Assembly (NCBI GenBank): GCA_002751075.1
Contig: NAOQ01000395.1
Location: 29,474-45,116 of the forward strand
DNA length: 15,643 nucleotides
From: Ichthyophonus hoferi
Lineage: Eukaryota > Opisthokonta > Ichthyosporea > Ichthyophonida > Ichthyophonidae
Reading direction: 5' to 3'
The translations under genes were made by a program, and so were the position numbers. Positions 10,866 through 15,643 of this stretch are shown in pieces (position 1 is the first letter of the stretch; each line of letters opens with the position of its first letter). Under the pieces are notes generated by a model that saw nothing but the letters and a program-made list of their open reading frames with translations, did not search any database and was not told the origin of the DNA.

Positions 10866-11596
10866 TTTGTCAATTATGATCCAAATTATGAAATATTAGG
10901 ATATCGGCAATTATAATCCAGGATATAGCCATTGATCCAATCGGAATAGGTTGCAGACTGGCCAAACTTCTACTATGGGTAAATTTGTTGAGTGGTTCGA
11001 GTTTATATTATTCAATAATGTTATGGTATTAAAATAACTTATTTTATTTGTGAATCTTTTTTTAATGTTAAAATATTGGTAAATGACATATTATTTTTGT
11101 CAAATATTAAAAAGATATTGATTATAATACATTTGTCAAGAATGATCATCGCCATATCTAATTGATCGTTTCATTTTATTCTTCTTAATTTGGCGAGTAA
11201 GAGTACATATTAGGAAAGTAATTGCACAGGGCCATGATTCCCATATAAAGCAATATTTTACTTTTTTTAAAAATACCCAATCAGGCCTAAACATGCAATA
11301 AAGTAAAATATATTAAAATATTATTGAATAACATGATATCGCATCATTGTGACAGTAAAATGAAATAATTAAACTATATCCATAATTATCTGTTATTGTT
11401 AATTATTAAATATTTAAGAGCAAGAGAAATAATTTGAAATAGATTACAGTATAATAAGTATGTATTTTATATTATTTATATATTATATATATATATATAT
11501 ATATTATATGTTTATATTTTATATATTGTATTTCACGTTTTGTTCATGAATTTTATTATTTTTTTCTACTTTTATTGTTTATTTTGTTTTGTTAAC
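10866..11596. other. TIM50 5' flank
   Basis: A+T-rich, including the AT dinucleotide tract at 11466-11530. The TIM50 promoter and non-coding first exon should lie near its right end, just before the donor at 11597. No defined element was seen. Confidence 0.5.
11466..11530. repeat. AT dinucleotide-rich tract upstream of TIM50
   Basis: Core of about ten AT units at 11485-11505, flanked by TTATAT words, about 70-130 bp upstream of the putative 5'-UTR donor. It could lie in or near the TIM50 promoter, but I see no defined element. Confidence 0.7.
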
Positions 11597-11776
11597 GTAA
11601 GTATAGTAGTATATCTGTGTTCTGTATTGTGATAGCGTGCGAGAAGAATGGGGATTATGTGTTATAGGAATGTATATACACATGTCTTATTATATATATA
11701 TATATGTTATGATATATACTGTAATATATTGTGTAATATTATATTATAATTTAATACTTTCTTTGTTTTTACACAG
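11597..11776 (+). other. Probable intron in the 5' untranslated region of TIM50
   Basis: A strong 5' splice site (AAC|GTAAGT) at 11597 and a pyrimidine-rich acceptor (CTTTGTTTTTACACAG) ending at 11776 bracket 180 bp of A+T-rich DNA. The exon resumes 28 nt before the TIM50 ATG at 11805. The size matches the coding introns of this window. Alternatively the acceptor alone could receive a spliced leader, if this organism trans-splices. Transcription would then start upstream of 11597. Confidence 0.5.
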
Positions 11777-14700
11777 CTTTCCAGGACAACAGGTGTCAAT
11801 CAATATGTTGTCGTTATCAAGGTAATCTGGACGATAATTGGATAAATAAAGAGAGAGAGAGAGAGAAAGATGTACTATCATGTTGTCATGCTATTACATT
11901 ATTATACAGACTATTTTATTATTATATTTTCATACATACGATTATACTAACATATATACACATAATCTCAGAATCTCATAAATACCTTCCTCCCTCCCTC
12001 ACTACTAATCAATCTATAAATGCATTTATAGATACCTGCCTAACAGGGCAATCACCAGTGCATCCGTGAAGTCGTTATTGGCCAGGACCGCACGCAAAGT
12101 AATTTCTATGATAGGCTGGTTATTTATGTTTGTCCCCATATGGTCTATAAAATATATTTATATTGGTCGCGACGTAAGACTACAAAAATATGCTACTATA
12201 ATATTTTACTATTATATTATTATACCTATAATGCCATATCATATTATACCATTTTATGTGCAATACCATATAATATAATATAACACCATACAACATAATA
12301 CAATGTTAGACTATACTCTATTATACTATGCAATGTTGCACAATACCATGCCATCGAGTACACTGTAACACAATATCATAAAATACCATACAATACTATG
12401 CCAACACTACCATACCATACAATACACTATCGTATATAACAATGTCATACAGTACCATATTGTCATATAATTAGACCTGCCATACAGTACACTACTATAC
12501 ACGACACTATCAAGCAATCCATTACCATACCATATCATACAATACATTACACTACCATACTATACAATGTCATAATATTATACAATTCTACTTATCGTAC
12601 ACTGCAATACAATACAATAGTATACAATATTATACCATATTATACCATACAATACTATGCAGTACACTATACTGCCATGTAACACAATACCATACAATAT
12701 CCTATCACACCATGCTTTTAAAATTAATCTCCTCCAATTATACAGTCCCATTATCGATGCATACAAACACTATCTACCTTGAAAATCAACCGAAACCCCG
12801 TGAATTGCATACGTAGAAACCCCCTAAACACTCCTGCTCTAAGGAGAATGGCTACCCAGACCGGCCAGACTACAGGAGGCGGGGGGGCTTATGGCAGTGC
12901 TCTAACGGGACTCTGTGTACTTGGTGGTGTTTTGGCCGGGTTTGGATATATGGGTAAGTGAATTTATATGATGGAGGATGGTATAGGTGTATGCATCTAT
13001 GTGTCTATATATTGTGTGTGTATGTATGTGTATGTATATGTATATGTTGTAATGATATTGTAATTCTGTTGTATTAATATATGAGAGATTGAGATAGAGG
13101 GTTAATAATTGGCTAGTTAAGTGTTTGTGTAGATTATTGATATATATGTTGTGTATCATATTTTCTAGTTATCTGCATCTATTTGTTATACTTTCTATAC
13201 TTAATACTTAAAAGTTATATTTTTATATTTTTATGTGCATGTTTAGCTATATATATATATGCATATATACGATGAAAATTAATTACTACTTAATTACTTC
13301 AATCATTATTTAATTGCCAATTGTTTTTCCTAATTGATAATTATTTTGTACTTAATTACCTTGATCCGTATTTAATTGATGATTGGTCTCTCTGATTGAT
13401 AACTATTTACTAGCCTAATTACCTTGTTCAGTATTTAATGGCTGATTGATCTCTCTAATTAATAATTATTTACTAACCTAATAACCTTGTTCAGTATTTA
13501 ATTGCTGATTGGTCTCTCTAATTGATAATTAATGACTAATTATCTTTGTGTAGGCCGTCCGAATACGGAGCAGGAGATGGGAGAGAACATGGTTCACCGT
13601 TATGATAATGGTAAGTTTGTACTAAAAAGATCTGATAGCATGTATGATAGTATGTGTGATAATATGTATAATAGCATATATGATAATGTGTAATAGCATG
13701 TATGATAGTATGTATGTATGATAATATGTATAATAATATGATAGTATATTAATATAATAATATATATATCATAATAGAAATTATAGCGCTGTACTTATTG
13801 GTTTGGTAATTTTAACTTTTTAATTTTAATGCTATATATGTATATATATGTGTGTGTACATACTATTATATTCTAATTAATCATATAGTATAATATTGGC
13901 ATTTATATCCGGGTACCCCAATGCGGTGTATTTTTTCAAAATTAATAAATTAATATCCGCCTTTAATTTTATTGTGGTTTTGATGTCTTGCACTTATTGA
14001 CTCTATAATATTGGGTTAATCATTCTAGATATAGGCACTCACATCGTAATAATCCAATCAGAAAACCTAATCAAGCAGTACTATCTACGATCAAAAGACC
14101 GTCTATATGCCTTTTATAGTGTAAGATGAGATGTATATTTCGATTGTAGATTGTAAACGAATATCTGCCTGTCTATACTTGTATGTATAGTATTGTATTA
14201 AATTTTATCATAGTATATTACAATACAGGATATATGTATATGCATTTCTAGTGTTATATTATGTAGTATTTTATCATATAGCATTATAGTATATTGCACA
14301 CAATATATATATGCCTTAACATCTATTTATCTCTCTCTTTCTTTCTCTCTGTAGTACTATGCAGACCCATCCGATACTAGTCTTCTACCAGACCCTTTAC
14401 CTCAACATCAACAACCACCTACCTTAGTCCTAGAGTATAACAATGTGCTGACATATTCCGAGTGGACTGTAAGTAACTATTATTATTATTATTATTATTA
14501 TTGACATATTGGAATCAGCAGTACGTATAGTTTGTATACATAAGCATATAATACCAATCACTGGAGAGGAATGGCCATTCAAAGCATTAGAATTTTATAA
14601 TCTAATCATATTTCAATTTGCTTAGTATTGGTCGACTAATACCTCAAGGTTGTACATTAGCTCTAGTTGGAGCATGTGTAATACATTACAATGATTCCTT

Positions 14701-15189
14701 ATTTATTTATTTTCTGCTATTAATCAAATAGTAGAAATTAGCTCTCAAACCTACATAGTTAATGATTCAAATTGAGATTAATTCCTGTATGTCATATTAT
14801 ATTAGGTATACAATGTGATCTATATTCAGTCTCACCGCATAAGGTGTGTTCCGAGTAGTACAAATTAACCACTGTGTGGTTGAGACGGGGTTTCTAGTTT
14901 TGTTTAGACTATAGTCTACTACCTGGCACGCGTCATTGTCAGGGTAACTGCCTAAGATAAAGACGAGATATATTATGTTTGCCCTGTATTTTTTACTATT
15001 TCCACAATGTGAGGTTGGAGGGATGGAATGATTATTTTAAAAGCATTAAAGTTGGATAATTTATCACTGACCAATCAATAATAGCCTGAAGCAGGTTATC
15101 GGGTGAAAGTGAGAAAGGGAGCCAGAGAATTCCTAAGATACTTGGCACAGTTCTATGAGATTGTTATATATACATCCGTGTCCTCACAG
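11777..15189 (+). CDS. TIMM50: TIM50, mitochondrial inner-membrane translocase subunit (5' part, residues 1-220)
   Basis: TIM50 is the presequence receptor of the TIM23 complex, anchored in the inner mitochondrial membrane and facing the intermembrane space. Coding exons: 11805-11821, 12032-12098, 12746-12953, 13554-13610, 14029-14120, 14355-14468, 15085-15189; 660 nt, all GT-AG, phases consistent. Feature start 11777 is the putative acceptor side of a 5'-UTR intron; translation starts at ATG 11805. Residues 1-62 are rich in Arg/Lys, Ser and Leu with no acidic residue (starts MLSLSRYLPNR), a typical matrix-targeting presequence. Residues 76-98 (AYGSALTGLCVLGG...) are a hydrophobic membrane segment. 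Then LLPDPLPQHQQPPTLVLEY (157-175), VLTYSEW, and YEIVIYTS (209-216) match the start of the FCP1-like domain of TIM50. The phosphatase motif DxDxT is replaced by EYNNV (174-178), as expected for this non-catalytic member. The C-terminal half should lie past 15643. Confidence 0.93.
11850..11868. repeat. GA dinucleotide microsatellite, TIM50 intron 1
   Basis: About eight GA units starting some 30 bp downstream of the exon 1 donor. Confidence 0.85.
12180..12715. repeat. Degenerate five-base-motif tract forming most of TIM50 intron 2
   Basis: More than 500 bp made almost only of words such as ATACC, ATACT, ACAAT and TACAC, often in register with a five-base step (for example ACCATACAATAC). It contains no exon. 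The open frame on its minus strand (12578-12766) is a by-product of the low complexity. Similar shorter tracts occur at 70-200, 2060-2170, 3720-3800 and 5455-5510. Confidence 0.7.
13277..13553 (+). repeat. 63-bp tandem array carrying repeated 3' splice-site motifs, TIM50 intron 3
   Basis: Units near 13277-13330 (weak), 13331-13392, 13393-13455, 13456-13518, and a truncated unit 13519-13553 that ends at the real acceptor of exon 4. Units 3 and 4 contain TACTAGC/TACTAAC followed about 15 bases later by CCTTGTTCAG (AG at 13431 and 13494). The real site has TGACTAAT then CTTTGTGTAG in the same place in the unit. Unit 2 has CCG instead of CAG. Most units close with GATTGRTCTCTCT. Confidence 0.88.
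13631..13748 (+). repeat. 12-bp degenerate tandem array, TIM50 intron 4
   Basis: About ten units of a TATGATAGTATG-like sequence, starting 20 bp inside the intron. Units vary between ATAGCATG, ATAATATG and ATAGTATG, with two phase slips. There is no link to the splice sites that I can see. Confidence 0.75.
14478..14502. repeat. ATT trinucleotide microsatellite, TIM50 intron 6
   Basis: About eight perfect TAT/ATT units immediately after the exon 6 donor. Confidence 0.9.
14666..15005 (-). repeat. Dispersed repeat, copy 3, inside TIM50 intron 6
   Basis: Inverted relative to copies 1 and 2. On the minus strand it reads GGGCAAACATAAT, GTCTTTATCTTA, GACTATAGTC, AACCAC-ACA-GTGGTT, TACAGGAATTAATCTCAAT, TTAATAGCAGAAAATAAAT and ATTACACATGCTCCAAC. 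The alignment with copy 1 continues past the AATA run to the CCAAC end, which defines that end better than the other. The opposite end is uncertain and may reach close to the acceptor of TIM50 exon 7 at 15084. Insertion accounts for roughly half of this 616-bp intron. Confidence 0.7.
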
Positions 15190-15326
15190 GTATAGCTATG
15201 TTGTATGATAGTGGGTGTGATATATGATAGTCCGATAGTTTTTTATGTTGCTATACTATTATACTATGATGCTATTATACCATTATACTGTTATATTATT
15301 ACATACTATTATTTCTATTATATTTC

Positions 15327-15379
15327 TCTATGAGATTGTTATATATACATCAGTGTCCTCACAGGTATACCTATGCTGT
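15327..15379 (+). repeat. Recent copy of the end of TIM50 exon 7 and its 5' splice site
   Basis: 53 bp match 15152-15204 with 3 differences, offset 175 bp. The source covers the last 38 nt of exon 7, the donor GTATAG and some intron. The single exonic difference is silent (TCC to TCA). Weaker similarity continues through the following 100 bp, and a third very decayed unit may begin near 15565 (TTCTATGTGATTTTTATC). A pyrimidine-rich stretch and an AG precede the copied codons for IVIYTSVSSQ, so use as a 30-nt exon cannot be excluded. Confidence 0.88.
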
Positions 15380-15643
15380 TGTGTTATTATCTGGTATAGT
15401 AGGTGCGATAGTTTGTAATGTTGCTATGGTGTTTTACGATTATGCTATTATACTGTTATCTTAATATGCTGTTAGGTTATTTTGCTATCATATGTTATTG
15501 TGTTATTATGTTATTATACTACTATACTGCTATAGTATAATATATTATTATTACTATTATATTGTTCTATGTGATTTTTATCTAGGCCTTAATATCATCT
15601 CAGATATATATAGGTTGTTATTATACTATACTATACCATACTA

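Noticed and set aside
12578-12766. Minus-strand open frame rich in Tyr, Cys, Ile and Val
   Set aside because: Direct product of the five-base-motif tract in TIM50 intron 2; it overlaps the true exon 3 on the opposite strand.
12902-13159. Minus-strand open frame rich in His, Ile, Tyr and Thr
   Set aside because: Antisense to TIM50 exon 3 and a TATG-rich intron stretch; low complexity only.
15580-15630. Next TIM50 exon after TTTTTATCTAG
   Set aside because: The reading ALISSQIYIG has no match to the TIM50 segment expected after YTSVSSQ and no donor follows; the stretch is better read as a third decayed unit of the exon 7 duplication.

Overview
The window is nuclear DNA from an intron-rich, strongly A+T-rich eukaryote. 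It carries two housekeeping genes, both cut into many short exons by GT-AG introns and read with the standard code. Intron density is high (16 inferred introns in a 461-codon gene), and introns run from about 110 bp to over 1 kb. That would fit an early-branching animal such as a sponge, a unicellular holozoan or a similarly intron-rich protist. The sequence alone does not settle which.

Layout. 1-2172: gene-free, with one copy of a dispersed repeat (1421-1745). 2173-8326, minus strand: a complete M18 aspartyl aminopeptidase gene (DNPEP type). It has 16 well-supported coding exons plus a probable first exon that holds only the ATG. The spliced product is 461 residues with all zinc ligands intact. 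8327-11596: the space between the two gene heads, holding a second repeat copy (10564-10865) and one unexplained complex island (9246-9531). 11597-15643, plus strand: the 5' part of a TIM50 gene (mitochondrial inner-membrane translocase subunit). Seven coding exons give residues 1-220, and the rest lies beyond the window. A third repeat copy, inverted, sits in its intron 6.

The two genes are divergent (head to head), but their starts are more than 3 kb apart and their products act in different compartments (cytosol and mitochondrial inner membrane). I see no functional link.

The most interesting signal is inside the introns. Several have been enlarged by tandem duplication of sequence at a splice boundary. 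Two carry a copy of the end of the upstream exon with its 5' splice site (DNPEP exon 12, TIM50 exon 7). Three are arrays that run straight into the real 3' splice site, and in TIM50 intron 3 each good 63-bp unit carries its own branch-point-like TACTARC and CAG. This suggests a recurring local process of intron growth. Around these lie degenerate five-base-motif tracts and a three-copy dispersed repeat of unknown class.
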